Positions 45,256 to 53,736 are shown, counted from the stretch's first letter. The stretch is DNA of 64,000 nucleotides from an uncultured Novosphingobium sp. (GCA_946886075.1 CAMPHR010000007.1:1-64000); one strand, 5' to 3'. The notes: generated by a model from the letters alone, not told the origin. A program made the numbers and translations.

Positions 45256-46074
45256 GTGAGCGCACCATTTCGTTTCCCGCGCTTCTTTGTGACGAACCCC
45301 AGCCCGTGCCCTTATCTTCCGGGCCGGAGCGAGCGGAAGGTTTTCACCGAACTTAACGGCGATAATGCGTCGGAACTGAATGACGCGCTTGGCCGCATCG
45401 GTTTCCGCCGCAGCCAGAATGTCGCTTATCGTCCCAGCTGCGCCGACTGCTCGGCCTGCGTTTCGGTACGCGTGGTGGCAGGCGAGTTCACGCCCAGTGC
45501 GACGCAACGTAAGCTCATCCGCCGCAATAGCGACCTGATTGTCACGGCCTGCAAGCCCTGGTCGACCGAAGAACAGTTCGAACTGCTCCAGCGTTATTTG
45601 AAGGCCCGCCATCCGGGCGGCGGCATGACCGAAATGGACGAGATGGATTTCGCCGACATGGTCGAACAGACCCCGGTCGAAAGCCATGTCGTCGAATATC
45701 GCGAGCCCGGCAAGAATGGCCGTCCCGGCAAGTTGATCGGTGCGTGCCTGACCGATCGGCAGGGTGACGGCCTGTCGATGATCTACAGCTTCTTCGATAC
45801 GGAGCTGGAGCATCGCAAGGGGCTGGGCAACTTCATCATCATGGATCACATTCTCCGCGCCGCCAAGGCGGGTCTGCCTTATGTCTATCTTGGCTATTGG
45901 GTCGAAGGATCGCAGCGGATGCAATATAAGGTCCGCTATCGTCCGCTCGAAAAGCTGAGCCGCAGCGGCTGGATCCGTTTCGACCCGCAGGAGCAGACGC
46001 AGGCCATCCGGGGCGTGCTGCCGCGTGATGAACCGCCGCTGCCGATCGAGCTGGCGGGTATCTTCCGGAAATAA
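45256..46074 (+). CDS. bpt: Aspartate/glutamate leucyl(arginyl)-tRNA-protein transferase
   Basis: A 272-residue N-end rule enzyme that adds Leu (Bpt) or Arg to N-terminal Asp/Glu of proteins, marking them for ClpAP. Family features are [39 protein letters not shown] with its Cys cluster, [26 protein letters not shown] and [24 protein letters not shown]. The GTG at 45256 has GGAG nine bases upstream; a TTG thirty bases earlier is possible. It often neighbours the threonine ammonia-lyase gene in sphingomonads (from memory). Confidence 0.92.
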   Translation: MSAPFRFPRFFVTNPSPCPYLPGRSERKVFTELNGDNASELNDALGRIGFRRSQNVAYRPSCADCSACVSVRVVAGEFTPSATQRKLIRRNSDLIVTACKPWSTEEQFELLQRYLKARHPGGGMTEMDEMDFADMVEQTPVESHVVEYREPGKNGRPGKLIGACLTDRQGDGLSMIYSFFDTELEHRKGLGNFIIMDHILRAAKAGLPYVYLGYWVEGSQRMQYKVRYRPLEKLSRSGWIRFDPQEQTQAIRGVLPRDEPPLPIELAGIFRK

Positions 46075-46111
46075 ACTTAGTGCAGAGGGTGCTGATTGCC
46101 CGTGCGCTGGG

Positions 46112-46489
46112 CTATTTCGCGACCAACGTCACTGCCTCGATCTTGTTGCCATCAGGATCGCGGACGAACGCGCCATAATAATGCGCATCATAGTTCGGTC
46201 GGACGCCCGGTGCGCCTTCGTCGGTGCCGCCTAGCTCCAGCGCCAGCCGGTGGAATTCCCGCACGGTGTCCCGGTCAGCAGCTTCGAAACAGATGTGGAC
46301 GCCGTTACCGGACGACGCCCGTTCTCCATTCACTGGCATCTCGACGCTAAACACAACATCTGTCACGCCATAATCCAGCGAATGCGGATAATCGCGCACG
46401 CTGCGATAGCCGAGCAGCGCCATTAGCGGGTCGTAAAATGCCCGCGCGCGCTCGACATCGTTGGTTCCAACCGACACATGATGGATCAT
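46112..46489 (-). CDS. VOC family protein (glyoxalase/bleomycin resistance fold)
   Basis: A 125-residue single-domain VOC protein. It begins MIHHVSVGTNDVERARAFYDPLMALLGY and ends YYGAFVRDPDGNKIEAVT, with metal-ligand positions at His4, a central Glu/His (VHICFEA) and Glu near the end. Members include glyoxalases, dioxygenases and drug-binding proteins; this one's activity is unknown. GGGAGG lies six bases before ATG 46489. It follows the bpt gene convergently. Confidence 0.88.
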   Translation of the reverse strand: MIHHVSVGTNDVERARAFYDPLMALLGYRSVRDYPHSLDYGVTDVVFSVEMPVNGERASSGNGVHICFEAADRDTVREFHRLALELGGTDEGAPGVRPNYDAHYYGAFVRDPDGNKIEAVTLVAK

Positions 46490-46577
46490 GCCGCGCCTCC
46501 CAGCACCAGTGGCTTGCAGACAGGCTAAACCACTGACCCGGCGGGCGGTTGCACTCCTTTGACGAGGCGCGGTGAAG

Positions 46578-47351
46578 TCAGCGGGGATCAATCACCACGG
46601 TTGTCGTCGTCGCGCCCGGATAATAATAGCCGCCAGCGATATGGCCGGGAGCCTGTGTGGTGGTCACAACCGGCGCGCCCGGGCCGCTGTAATGAACGAC
46701 TGCGGGCGGCGGCGCTGAATAGGCGGGAGCGTCATAGTCGACGCCATAGTTGCTGCGCGCTTCGCCTTCGAAGCGGCCCTCATATTCGCCGCTGACCGTG
46801 CGGCCATTTTCGTCGCGCCACGTGCCGGTCCAGCGCCCCTCATATTCATGGGGCGGTGGGGGAGGGCCGTCGTGCGCGGTCACATCGTCATCATAGGCAA
46901 CGCCGGGCCGTCCGCCGTCATCATCGCGCGCATCCCAATCGATATCGCTGCGATGGTCACGAACCCGTCCATGGCCGTCGATCATGACCGCATCATCATA
47001 ATAGCGCGACCAGCCATAACCGGCGATCGGTGCAGGAAGGCCATAATTACCGTAATTTCCAATGCGGTAGGCGGGCCGTGTCCAATAGGATGGCAGCACA
47101 TAGCCGACGACCGGCCTTTGGTAAGCGCCCCAGCCGCCCGGCGCGTACCATCCTGCAAACCAACGCCCCTGAACACGCGGGCCCCAGCGATGAACCACAG
47201 TCCCGCGATGCATCCCGGCATGGACCGGACGCCCGCCCGAAAAACTCTTGCCCATAATCAGGAGCGTCGCGCCGCTGCCCGCGGCCATGGCCGGTGTAGC
47301 AAGCCCAATGGCAAGGCCCGTGCCTGCAAGCATGATGCTCCAGATCCGCAT
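46578..47351 (-). CDS. Secreted RcnB-like protein
   Basis: A 257-residue exported protein. Signal peptide MRIWSIMLAGTGLAIGLATPAMAA; then WGPRVQGRWFAGWYAPGGWG, a Tyr/Trp/Arg-rich stretch ending GYGWSRYYDDAVMIDGHGRV, which matches the RcnB core (periplasmic nickel/cobalt homeostasis family in E. coli). A long Asp/Gly/Tyr/Pro-rich tail is specific to this protein (DARDDDGGR, PPPPPHEYEGRWTGTWRDENGRTVSGEYEG). GGGGAG precedes ATG 47351. Metal binding is not shown; many such proteins in sphingomonads are of unknown role. Confidence 0.78.
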   Translation of the reverse strand: MRIWSIMLAGTGLAIGLATPAMAAGSGATLLIMGKSFSGGRPVHAGMHRGTVVHRWGPRVQGRWFAGWYAPGGWGAYQRPVVGYVLPSYWTRPAYRIGNYGNYGLPAPIAGYGWSRYYDDAVMIDGHGRVRDHRSDIDWDARDDDGGRPGVAYDDDVTAHDGPPPPPHEYEGRWTGTWRDENGRTVSGEYEGRFEGEARSNYGVDYDAPAYSAPPPAVVHYSGPGAPVVTTTQAPGHIAGGYYYPGATTTTVVIDPR

Positions 47352-47475
47352 GCGAAACTCCCCGTTGTTCAAGGCCGCAGGTGCGCAGCCGTGACGTTTA
47401 ACGGTTTGTTTAGCATGATGATCCCGCCCTATCCACGCAGCTGGGTTTCCGAGGCTGTCCCGAAACGAAGCAGCT

Positions 47476-47961
47476 TCAGGCGAGGCGACTACCGATCCGC
47501 GCGATCAGCATCTCCAATCCTTGCTGGTCGGCAGCATCAAACCGCGCGGCGAGGGGGCTGTCGAGATCCAGCACAGCGACGACGCGGCCGTCCACCTTCA
47601 CTGGCACCACGATCTCGGACGCGCTGGCCGCATCGCAAGCAATATGCCCGGGGAAAGCATGCACATCTTTGACCAGCTGTGTGTGTCCGGAAGCTGCCGC
47701 CGTACCGCAAACGCCGCGGCCTAGAGGAATGCGGATGCAGGCGGGCTTCCCTTGGAAAGGGCCGAGTATGAGTTCCCCCTCTACCATGCGGTAGAAGCCG
47801 GACCAGTTGAGGTCAGGAAGAAACTGCCAGATGAGGGCAGCGACATTGGCCATGTTGGCGATCGCATCGGGCTCACCCTCCGTCACTGCCTCCGCTGCGG
47901 AGAGCAGGTCGGCGTAGAGCGTGTTCTTGTCGCCATCAGCAGGAGCGTTGAAGTCAAACAT
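47476..47961 (-). CDS. msrC: Free methionine-(R)-sulfoxide reductase (GAF domain)
   Basis: A 161-residue GAF-domain enzyme that reduces free L-methionine-R-sulfoxide, using thioredoxin. The three cysteines Cys75, Cys85 and Cys109 have the same spacing (10 and 24) as Cys84/94/118 of E. coli fRMsr (YebR). WSGFYRM, PFQGKPACIRIPLGRGVCGTAA and ASEIVVPV match the family. It may be co-transcribed with the arfB gene nine bases upstream. Confidence 0.93.
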   Translation of the reverse strand: MFDFNAPADGDKNTLYADLLSAAEAVTEGEPDAIANMANVAALIWQFLPDLNWSGFYRMVEGELILGPFQGKPACIRIPLGRGVCGTAAASGHTQLVKDVHAFPGHIACDAASASEIVVPVKVDGRVVAVLDLDSPLAARFDAADQQGLEMLIARIGSRLA

Positions 47962-47970
47962 CGGGCATCC

Positions 47971-48375
47971 TCAATCCAGCCTTACCTTGCCGCGTCCCTG
48001 CTTTACGGAACTGCGCGCTTTCTTCGCATCGACGCGGCGGGCCTTGGCCGCCTTGCCGGGCTTCGTCGCGATCCGCCGGGCGTCGCGTTTGTAAGCTTGG
48101 GCGATCATTTCGGCCAGCCTGTCGCGGGCATCCTGCCGGTTGGCCTCCTGCGTGCGGAAGCGGGACGCCTGGATCACAATCTCGCCTCCGGAGGTCAGGC
48201 GTGATCCAGCCAGTTCCTTCATCTTCCGATATGCATGGACGGGCAAACCCAGCCGATAGAGATCGACCCTAAGCTGAACGGCCGTTGCGACCTTGTTGAC
48301 ATTCTGCCCGCCAGGGCCACCGGCGGTGATGAAACGCTCCTCCAGCGCTTCTTCGGGAATGTCAAAGTCCGGCAT
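47971..48375 (-). CDS. arfB: Alternative ribosome-rescue factor ArfB (YaeJ)
   Basis: A 134-residue peptidyl-tRNA hydrolase that frees ribosomes stalled without a stop codon. The GGQ motif is at residues 22-24 in ITAGGPGGQNVNKVAT, VQLRVDL follows, and the basic C-terminal tail (KARRVDAKKARSSVKQGRGKVRLD) is the part known to enter the empty mRNA channel. The start ATG 48375 lies inside the end of the pseudouridine synthase gene (14-base overlap). Confidence 0.95.
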   Translation of the reverse strand: MPDFDIPEEALEERFITAGGPGGQNVNKVATAVQLRVDLYRLGLPVHAYRKMKELAGSRLTSGGEIVIQASRFRTQEANRQDARDRLAEMIAQAYKRDARRIATKPGKAAKARRVDAKKARSSVKQGRGKVRLD

Positions 48376-49039
48376 CGTCCAGATACTCAGGCCCAAAGCC
48401 CGCCGCCGCGAAGGTCGCGGGCAGGGGCGCAGTCGCTTCCGCCGGAGCCTTGCTCCCGCGCGGGATGCTGAGAAAACGGCTGTGTAGCAGCATCGGTCCT
48501 TCACCCGTGCCATAGACCGGATCTCCGGCGATGCCGAAGCCAAGGCCGTGCAACGCATGGGTACGGATTTGATGGGTCCGGCCCGTGCGCGGCGTGAAGA
48601 TGATGAGCGCGCGGCCGTCCTTTACGGCCAGCTTTCGCCACTCGGTCACGGCTGACTTGCCGTCCTTCGCCGCGATCATGCGCCAGCCTTTCGACGCGCT
48701 GCTCACTTTTTTCAGCGACAGCTCGATAATGCCGCTTTCCGCTTCCGGCACGCCTTCCACGACCGCGACATAGCGCTTGCTGACCGTGCCTGCCTCAAAC
48801 TCGGCAGCATAGCGCTTGTGCGCTTTGGGATTGCGCGCCAGCAGCAGGCAGCCGCTTGTGTCGCGATCCAGCCGATGTACCGGCAGGGGCCAGCGCTGAA
48901 AGCCGAACGTCAGGGATGACAGGTGGTTTTCCAGGCTCAGCGAACCGTCACGCGGCGCGTCGACCGGCAATCCCGCAGGTTTGTCGAGGATGATGGCCTC
49001 GCCATCGATGAAGAGAACTCGATCATGCAATAGGGACAA
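48362..49039 (-). CDS. RluA-family pseudouridine synthase
   Basis: A 225-residue RNA pseudouridine synthase lacking the N-terminal S4 domain. ILDKPAGLPVDAP is followed by the catalytic Asp58 in HRLDRDTSGCLLLAR and then GRTHQIRTHALHGLGFGIAGDPVYG. The target (rRNA or tRNA uridine) is not certain; it resembles the RluA/TruC short forms. The start is a TTG with GGGAA eight bases upstream; no ATG is suitable. It overlaps arfB by 14 bases. Confidence 0.9.
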   Translation of the reverse strand: MSLLHDRVLFIDGEAIILDKPAGLPVDAPRDGSLSLENHLSSLTFGFQRWPLPVHRLDRDTSGCLLLARNPKAHKRYAAEFEAGTVSKRYVAVVEGVPEAESGIIELSLKKVSSASKGWRMIAAKDGKSAVTEWRKLAVKDGRALIIFTPRTGRTHQIRTHALHGLGFGIAGDPVYGTGEGPMLLHSRFLSIPRGSKAPAEATAPLPATFAAAGFGPEYLDDAGL

Positions 49040-49104
49040 GGAGTGTTTCCCGGAGCAGTTGGAAAGATTGACGCGCGCGCCGCGTCCTATAGGGCGTGGA
49101 AGCC

Positions 49105-50088
49105 ATGGAGAACAGGGGGGACATCCTACGCAGGTCCGCGCCGGAGGAAAGGGCGCAGGGCGGCGGGCGGCTGGAGTGGATCGATGTCGCGCGCGGCATC
49201 GGCATTATCGCGGTCGTGGCAGGCCATGTCTGGACGGGAGGCACCTTTCGCAACGCGCTTTACAGCTTCCATATGCCGCTCTTCTTCCTGCTCTCCGGCC
49301 TGTTGTCCCGCCCACAGCCAGTCCATCGCTTTGCCCTGCGGCAACTTGGATCGCAGATGCGGCCCTACGCGGCTTTCCTGGCGCTACTGATCATCGCGGA
49401 TCAAATTATCGAGCCGATGAAGGGGCAGCGGCCCATCTTCAACCATTGGCCGGACGACATCGTCCCTATCCTTCTTGGCGGGTCATGGCTGCGCGGCCCC
49501 TATACCATATTCTGGTTCGTGCCATGCCTCATGGCCGCGCGCATTCTCTTCAACGCGCTGCTGGCCCGCTGGCCAGATCCGCTCGACCGCCGCTGGTTGA
49601 TCCTGATCGTTCCTGTAACCGTCGCAGCTTATGTGGTCGGAGAGCTTGCGCAGGCCTCCGTGCTTGGATTGCTGACGGTGCCCATGGCCTTTGTGATGCT
49701 GTGGATCGGTGCCGCGTGGCAGCAAGTAAGATGGAGGCATTGGATGTGGTTTCCGCTATCCGCCGTGGCGTTGGCGGGACTGTCGGGTCTGCTTCCCACG
49801 CTCAATATGAAGGCGGCCGATTATGGTCTGCCAATCCTGTCCCTCGCTTCAGCGGTGGCGACGTCGCTGCTGATCTTTCGCATTTCCATTCATGTCGCGC
49901 CCTACGGCGGGTGGCTTGCGGCGGTCGGAAGGGCATCGCTCGTCATCATGTATCTGCATGTTGCAGTGATCCATTATCTGTCTCCGCATCTCGATGAGCT
50001 CTGGCTGCTACTGAATGCACTGCTGCTACCGATCGCCGCCTTTTACCTGCTGCGTGCGAGTTCTGTCGCCAGCCGTCTGTTCCTGTAA
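49105..50088 (+). CDS. Acyltransferase 3 family membrane protein
   Basis: A 327-residue inner-membrane O-acyltransferase (OafA/NodX type). It opens with RLEWIDVARGIGIIAVVAGHVW (family Arg-His signature: DxxRGxxxxxVxxxH), then ALYSFHMPLFFLLSGLLSR, and ends IMYLHVAVIHYLSPHLDEL; about ten membrane segments. It transfers acetyl or succinyl groups to sugars or lipids. It is outside the exopolysaccharide locus but could act on its product. ATG 49105 is preferred to GTG 49096. Confidence 0.88.
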   Translation: MENRGDILRRSAPEERAQGGGRLEWIDVARGIGIIAVVAGHVWTGGTFRNALYSFHMPLFFLLSGLLSRPQPVHRFALRQLGSQMRPYAAFLALLIIADQIIEPMKGQRPIFNHWPDDIVPILLGGSWLRGPYTIFWFVPCLMAARILFNALLARWPDPLDRRWLILIVPVTVAAYVVGELAQASVLGLLTVPMAFVMLWIGAAWQQVRWRHWMWFPLSAVALAGLSGLLPTLNMKAADYGLPILSLASAVATSLLIFRISIHVAPYGGWLAAVGRASLVIMYLHVAVIHYLSPHLDELWLLLNALLLPIAAFYLLRASSVASRLFL

Positions 50089-50124
50089 AAAAAGAGGCCG
50101 GTGCACCCATCCAGTGCACCGGCC
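50086..50124 (-). terminator. Rho-independent terminator for wrbA
   Basis: A perfect 11-bp stem (50096-50106 with 50114-50124, GGCCGGTGCAC) and a 7-nt loop are followed, on the minus strand, by TCTTTTTTT (the run of A at 50087-50095 on the plus strand). It is placed 64 bases after the wrbA stop. The convergent acyltransferase stop lies within the T-run. Confidence 0.88.
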
Positions 50125-50187
50125 CCATCGTTGCGCCTTGCGACCCAAGGCTCAACCGCTGCACCGAGAGGGGGAGTGCAGCAAATA

Positions 50188-50787
50188 TCAGCCGTGCAGC
50201 TTGATCGCCGTTTCCGCGATCCGCCTGCCTTGATAGCGGGCTCCTTCCAGTTCATCCTCGTCAGGCTGACGGCTGCCGTCGCTATGCGCGATGGTCGTGG
50301 CGCCATAGGGCGCGCCGCCGCGTACCTTATCGACACCCATCTGACCGGTGTGACCATAATCCAGCCCGACGATCACCATGCCGAAATGCAGCAAATTGGT
50401 GATGATCGAAAATAGCGTTGTTTCCTGCCCGCCATGCTGGCTAGCGGTCGAGGTGAAAGCACCGCCAACCTTTCCATTCAGCGCCCCACGGGCCCAGAGG
50501 CCGCCAGCCTGATCAAGGAAGGCCGCCATCTGGCTCGACATGCGGCCAAAGCGGGTGCCGGTGCCAATGATGATCGCGTCATAGTCGGCCAGTTCGGCAA
50601 CAGTCGCAACCGGAGCGTCCTGATCAAGCTTGAACCCGGCGTTTTTCGCGACCTCCAGCGGCGCCGTTTCCGGTACCCTCTTGATGTCCACTTGCGCTCC
50701 GGCAGCGGACGCGCCGTCAGCCACAGCCTTGGCCATCGTTTCGATGTGGCCGTAGGATGAATAATAGAGAACCAGCACCTTCGCCAT
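50188..50787 (-). CDS. wrbA: NAD(P)H:quinone oxidoreductase WrbA
   Basis: A 199-residue flavodoxin-like FMN enzyme reducing quinones by two electrons. [21 protein letters not shown] is the FMN phosphate-binding loop; [35 protein letters not shown] and [21 protein letters not shown] are WrbA hallmarks. GGAGACTCGTC precedes the ATG. It probably has its own unit with the terminator downstream and lies next to pirin, another redox or stress gene. Confidence 0.95.
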   Translation of the reverse strand: MAKVLVLYYSSYGHIETMAKAVADGASAAGAQVDIKRVPETAPLEVAKNAGFKLDQDAPVATVAELADYDAIIIGTGTRFGRMSSQMAAFLDQAGGLWARGALNGKVGGAFTSTASQHGGQETTLFSIITNLLHFGMVIVGLDYGHTGQMGVDKVRGGAPYGATTIAHSDGSRQPDEDELEGARYQGRRIAETAIKLHG

Positions 50788-50843
50788 GACGAGTCTCCAA
50801 TCTTGTTAATGCATTGAATGGGAAAAGGTTTCTTGATGAGTTC

Positions 50844-50883
50844 GGCCGCCCGCCTCGCTAGGGGGAGGGGCAGGCGGGCGGCC
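50844..50883. terminator. GC-rich hairpin after pirin
   Basis: A perfect 12-bp stem (50844-50855 with 50872-50883, GGCCGCCCGCCT) with a 16-nt loop lies 20 bases beyond the pirin stop. On the minus strand it is followed by AACTCATCAAGAAACC, so the T-tract is weak; it may still terminate the pirin transcript. Confidence 0.5.
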
Positions 50884-50903
50884 GTAGGCTCCGGGGTGGG
50901 AGC

Positions 50904-51623
50904 CTATTCGCTGTCTACCAAGACGATTTCGCTATCTTCGATAGCGGTGATCGTGATGGGCTGTCCGCCCAGGATCGCGGCACCATCTCGCGCTTCGAAA
51001 GTCTGGCCGTCGATCTCGACGCAGCCAGTTGCGGGCACCAGGTACAGGTGCCGTCCTTCGGCGCTTTCATAGGTGACGCTTGTCCCGGCCTTCACTGTGC
51101 CGCCGAGCAACCGGGCGTCGGCGCGGATGCGCAGAGCCTCCTCATCCTCGGCATAGCCGCTGGCGAGGACGACCAGTCGTCCGGCCCGATCGCCCCTGGG
51201 GAAGGGCTTTGCGCCCCAGCTTGGCGCGCCGCCCTGCACCTTGGGAATGATCCAGATCTGGAACAGCGTGCTCGTTTCATCCTCCAGATTATATTCGGAG
51301 TGGCGGATGCCGGTGCCAGCGCTCATCACCTGGACGTCGCCTGCTTCGGTGCGACCCTTGTTGCCCAGGCTGTCCTGATGCGTGATCGCGCCTTTGCGGA
51401 CATAGGTGACGATCTCCATGTCGCGGTGCGGATGCGGAGGGAAGCCAGTGTTTGCCGCGATCTCATCGTCATTCCATACGCGGATCGCGCCCCAGCCCAT
51501 CCGGTCGGGATCATGGTAATCGGCAAAGGAAAAGTGGTGGCGAGCATTCAGCCAACCATGATCGGCATGACCCAGGCTTGCAAAGGGGCGGCGCTCGATG
51601 CGGCTTCCGACGGTGGTATTCAT
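50904..51623 (-). CDS. Pirin family protein
   Basis: A 239-residue bicupin. The N-terminal metal site is in HPHRDMEIVTYVRKG (His-x-His and later Glu), with HQDSLGN and MSAGTGIRHSEYN typical of pirins. Bacterial pirins can act as quercetin dioxygenases or stress proteins; the role here is unknown. AAGGAAAGG precedes ATG 51623. The gene is divergent from a LysR regulator across 108 bases, the usual layout for LysR control of its neighbour. Confidence 0.92.
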   Translation of the reverse strand: MNTTVGSRIERRPFASLGHADHGWLNARHHFSFADYHDPDRMGWGAIRVWNDDEIAANTGFPPHPHRDMEIVTYVRKGAITHQDSLGNKGRTEAGDVQVMSAGTGIRHSEYNLEDETSTLFQIWIIPKVQGGAPSWGAKPFPRGDRAGRLVVLASGYAEDEEALRIRADARLLGGTVKAGTSVTYESAEGRHLYLVPATGCVEIDGQTFEARDGAAILGGQPITITAIEDSEIVLVDSE

Positions 51624-51692
51624 TGCTGTGCCTTTCCTTGGCTTGCGGGTGACCATTCCCGTTTGCTTTCGACCTATTTAGCGATCAGGATC

Positions 51693-51728
51693 GTTTCTGA
51701 AACCAGCAGCATTGAAACGGATTGTTTC
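51693..51728. promoter_or_regulatory. GTTTC/GAAAC dyads, probable LysR operator
   Basis: Two overlapping-style dyads built from the same half-site: GTTTC-T-GAAAC at 51693-51703 and GAAAC-GGATT-GTTTC at 51714-51728, 21 bases apart by start. They lie in the pirin-lysR divergent space, the last within a few bases of the LysR start codon. LysR regulators commonly bind such spaced dyads to control themselves and the divergent gene; function is inferred. Confidence 0.5.
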
Positions 51729-51731
51729 CTT

Positions 51732-52625
51732 ATGCGCCTTCCTGATCTTGAAGCCTGGGCCATGTTCGCCGCCGTTGTGGAGCATCGGAGTTTCACCGAT
51801 GCGGCCAAGGCGCTCAGCGTTTCCAAAGCCACTGTGTCAAAGGCAATCACCCGGCTTGAGCAACATCTCGACACCAGCCTGTTCAATCGCACCAGCCGTC
51901 GCCTAGCGCTGACCGAAAGCGGCAAACGGCTCGCCACTCATGCCGCCCGCATCCTTGAAGAAGGCCAAGCCGCCGAGGAAGCCGCACGACAGGATACGGC
52001 GGAGCTGTCCGGCACGATCCGGCTTGGCGCGCCGATGACATTCGGGCTGCTTCGCATCGCGCCGCTTGTTGCCGAGTTCGCCAAGCTTCATCCTGCCGTC
52101 GATGTCGACCTTCACCTGTCCGACGCCCGCATCGACATGGTGGAGATGGGGCTCGACGCCACGCTGCGCATCGCCGACATGCCGGACAGCTCGCTTCGGG
52201 CGCGGCGCTTGGGTGACGTCAAGTTGCACGTCATCGCTTCACCTTCTTATCTGGCGGAGCGGGGGCGACCAACTCATCCGTCCGATCTCGGGACCCATGA
52301 CTGCCTTTGCTATTCCAATGCCCCAACGCCTGACGTCTGGCGCTTTGCCGGGCCGGGGCAGCAGAATGTAGTCATTCAGGTTAGGGCGCGCATCACCGTG
52401 AACAGCGGTGACGCGATGCTGCCTGCGCTGAGGGCGGGCATAGGCATCGCCAGGCTACCCGACTTCATCGTTGGCGATGGCTTGGCATCGGGCGAACTGG
52501 AAGAGGTGCTGATCGACTGGAGGCCGCCGCCGCTGGGCCTGCATCTGGTAACGCCACCTTCGCGCCTGCGGCCTGCACGGGTCGAAGCCCTGCTGGATTT
52601 CATCACGAATAACCACGGATGCTGA
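51732..52625 (+). CDS. LysR family transcriptional regulator
   Basis: A 297-residue regulator. The N-terminal helix-turn-helix is MFAAVVEHRSFTDAAKALSVSKATVSKAITRLEQHLDTSLFNRTSRRLALTESG, with the family pattern almost complete. The effector domain runs from about residue 90 (TIRLGAPMTFGLLRIAPLVAEF). It resembles the CrgA/PA0477-like group that often controls a divergently oriented gene, here pirin. The frame is open far upstream but ATG 51732 gives the correct N-terminus. Confidence 0.93.
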   Translation: MRLPDLEAWAMFAAVVEHRSFTDAAKALSVSKATVSKAITRLEQHLDTSLFNRTSRRLALTESGKRLATHAARILEEGQAAEEAARQDTAELSGTIRLGAPMTFGLLRIAPLVAEFAKLHPAVDVDLHLSDARIDMVEMGLDATLRIADMPDSSLRARRLGDVKLHVIASPSYLAERGRPTHPSDLGTHDCLCYSNAPTPDVWRFAGPGQQNVVIQVRARITVNSGDAMLPALRAGIGIARLPDFIVGDGLASGELEEVLIDWRPPPLGLHLVTPPSRLRPARVEALLDFITNNHGC

Positions 52626-52642
52626 GTGGTCGTTGCGCAGGT

Positions 52643-52744
52643 GAATCTATCTTGACTCAAAATGAATCAGTTCATCGTCAAATCTTTTTAAACTGATTCA
52701 ATTTCCAACGACTCGTGGATTTCTGCGGGTTAGCGAAAAATTAA
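52643..52744 (+). promoter_or_regulatory. ctrA control region: five GANTC sites and a CtrA-like box
   Basis: GANTC (CcrM methylation) sites start at 52643, 52654, 52664, 52695 and 52710. TTAG-N7-TTAA, one base off the CtrA box TTAA-N7-TTAA, lies at 52730-52744. A 10-bp perfect inverted repeat, TGAATCAGTT/AACTGATTCA (52663-52672 and 52691-52700), encloses 18 bases. In Caulobacter ctrA is controlled by its methylation state and by CtrA binding; the same logic is inferred here. This is the ~208-base gap between lysR and ctrA. Confidence 0.75.
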
Positions 52745-52833
52745 CCTTTGTCCTTCAGAAGTTTTTTGGTTAATGAATTGGAGCAGACGCCGTTCTTAGG
52801 GGTTGACGGGATCTGCAAGGACAGGGGCTTCAT

Positions 52834-53541
52834 ATGCGCGTTCTGCTAATAGAAGACGAACCGACAACGGCCAAGGCGATCGAGCTGATGCTCACGACCG
52901 AAGGCTTCAATGTCTACACCACGGACCTTGGCGAGGAAGGTCTCGACCTGGGCAAGCTGTATGATTACGACATCATCTGCCTCGATTTGAACCTGCCGGA
53001 CATGCACGGCTATGACGTGCTCAAGAAGCTTCGCGCCGCCAAGGTGCAGACGCCGGTTCTCATCCTCTCCGGCATTGCGGAGATGGACAGCAAGGTTCGT
53101 TCCTTCGGCTTCGGCGCTGACGATTATGTGACCAAGCCGTTCCATCGCGAAGAATTGATCGCGCGCATCCATGCGGTCGTGCGCCGTTCAAAGGGTCACT
53201 CGCAGTCGGTCATTCGCACCGGCAAGCTCGCCGTGAACCTGGATGCCAAGACTGTCGAAGTGGACGGTAACCGCGTCCACCTGACCGGCAAGGAATATGC
53301 GATGCTGGAGCTGCTCTCGCTTCGCAAGGGTACGACGCTCACCAAGGAGATGTTCCTGAACCATCTCTACGGCGGCATGGACGAACCCGAACTCAAGATC
53401 ATCGACGTCTTCATCTGCAAGCTGCGCAAGAAGCTGGCGCTGGCCTGCAACGGCGACAACTATATCGAAACCGTCTGGGGCCGCGGCTATGTGCTGCGCG
53501 ATCCTGACGAGGCGGAAGAGGTCGCGACCAAGGTCGCCTAA
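52834..53541 (+). CDS. ctrA: Cell-cycle response regulator CtrA
   Basis: A 235-residue OmpR-type response regulator. The receiver domain starts [20 protein letters not shown] with the phospho-acceptor Asp51 and the [18 protein letters not shown] end. The DNA-binding winged helix (about 125-225) includes [33 protein letters not shown], almost exactly the alphaproteobacterial CtrA consensus. It binds TTAA-N7-TTAA sites to control cell-cycle, motility and division genes. AAGGACAGGGG precedes the ATG. Confidence 0.97.
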   Translation: MRVLLIEDEPTTAKAIELMLTTEGFNVYTTDLGEEGLDLGKLYDYDIICLDLNLPDMHGYDVLKKLRAAKVQTPVLILSGIAEMDSKVRSFGFGADDYVTKPFHREELIARIHAVVRRSKGHSQSVIRTGKLAVNLDAKTVEVDGNRVHLTGKEYAMLELLSLRKGTTLTKEMFLNHLYGGMDEPELKIIDVFICKLRKKLALACNGDNYIETVWGRGYVLRDPDEAEEVATKVA

Positions 53542-53562
53542 GCCAGCGATTTTCAGCTGCTC

Positions 53563-53596
53563 AAAGGCCGGTGATCCCAACGGGTCGCCGGCCTTT
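53563..53596 (+). terminator. Terminator-like hairpin after ctrA
   Basis: AAAGGCCGGTGA (53563-53574) pairs with TCGCCGGCCTTT (53585-53596), one T-G wobble, loop of ten bases. It starts 22 bases after the ctrA stop. The A-rich and T-rich ends can serve both directions. Confidence 0.75.
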
Positions 53597-53640
53597 GCCG
53601 TTGATGGTGCCGGTTGATCCCCGTTCTTCATCCTCAGTAA

Positions 53641-53674
53641 AAGGGCCGGTGACCTCATGAGATCACCGGCCCTT
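53641..53674. terminator. Second terminator-like hairpin, near-copy of the first
   Basis: AAGGGCCGGTGA (53641-53652) pairs perfectly with TCACCGGCCCTT (53663-53674), loop of ten bases. It lies between the convergent ends of ctrA and the Gly/Ala/Ser-rich gene, 63 bases from that gene's stop, so it may be the terminator for the leftward transcript. The stem differs from the preceding hairpin by only a few bases. Confidence 0.7.
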
Positions 53675-53736
53675 GCCATGTCAGGCGAAGGGGGCGGATG
53701 GGCGTAAAGCCCGAAGTGGGGGTCCGCCCGTAGGGG

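Noticed and set aside
46848..47672. 274-codon plus-strand frame across RcnB-like and msrC genes
   Set aside because: Antisense to two genes with signal peptide and catalytic cysteines; composition is noise-like.
48981..49997. 338-codon frame overlapping the acyltransferase gene
   Set aside because: The other frame carries the acyltransferase 3 motifs and membrane segments; this one does not.
51048..51731. Upstream extension of the LysR frame
   Set aside because: Antisense to pirin; the LysR family N-terminus begins at 51732.
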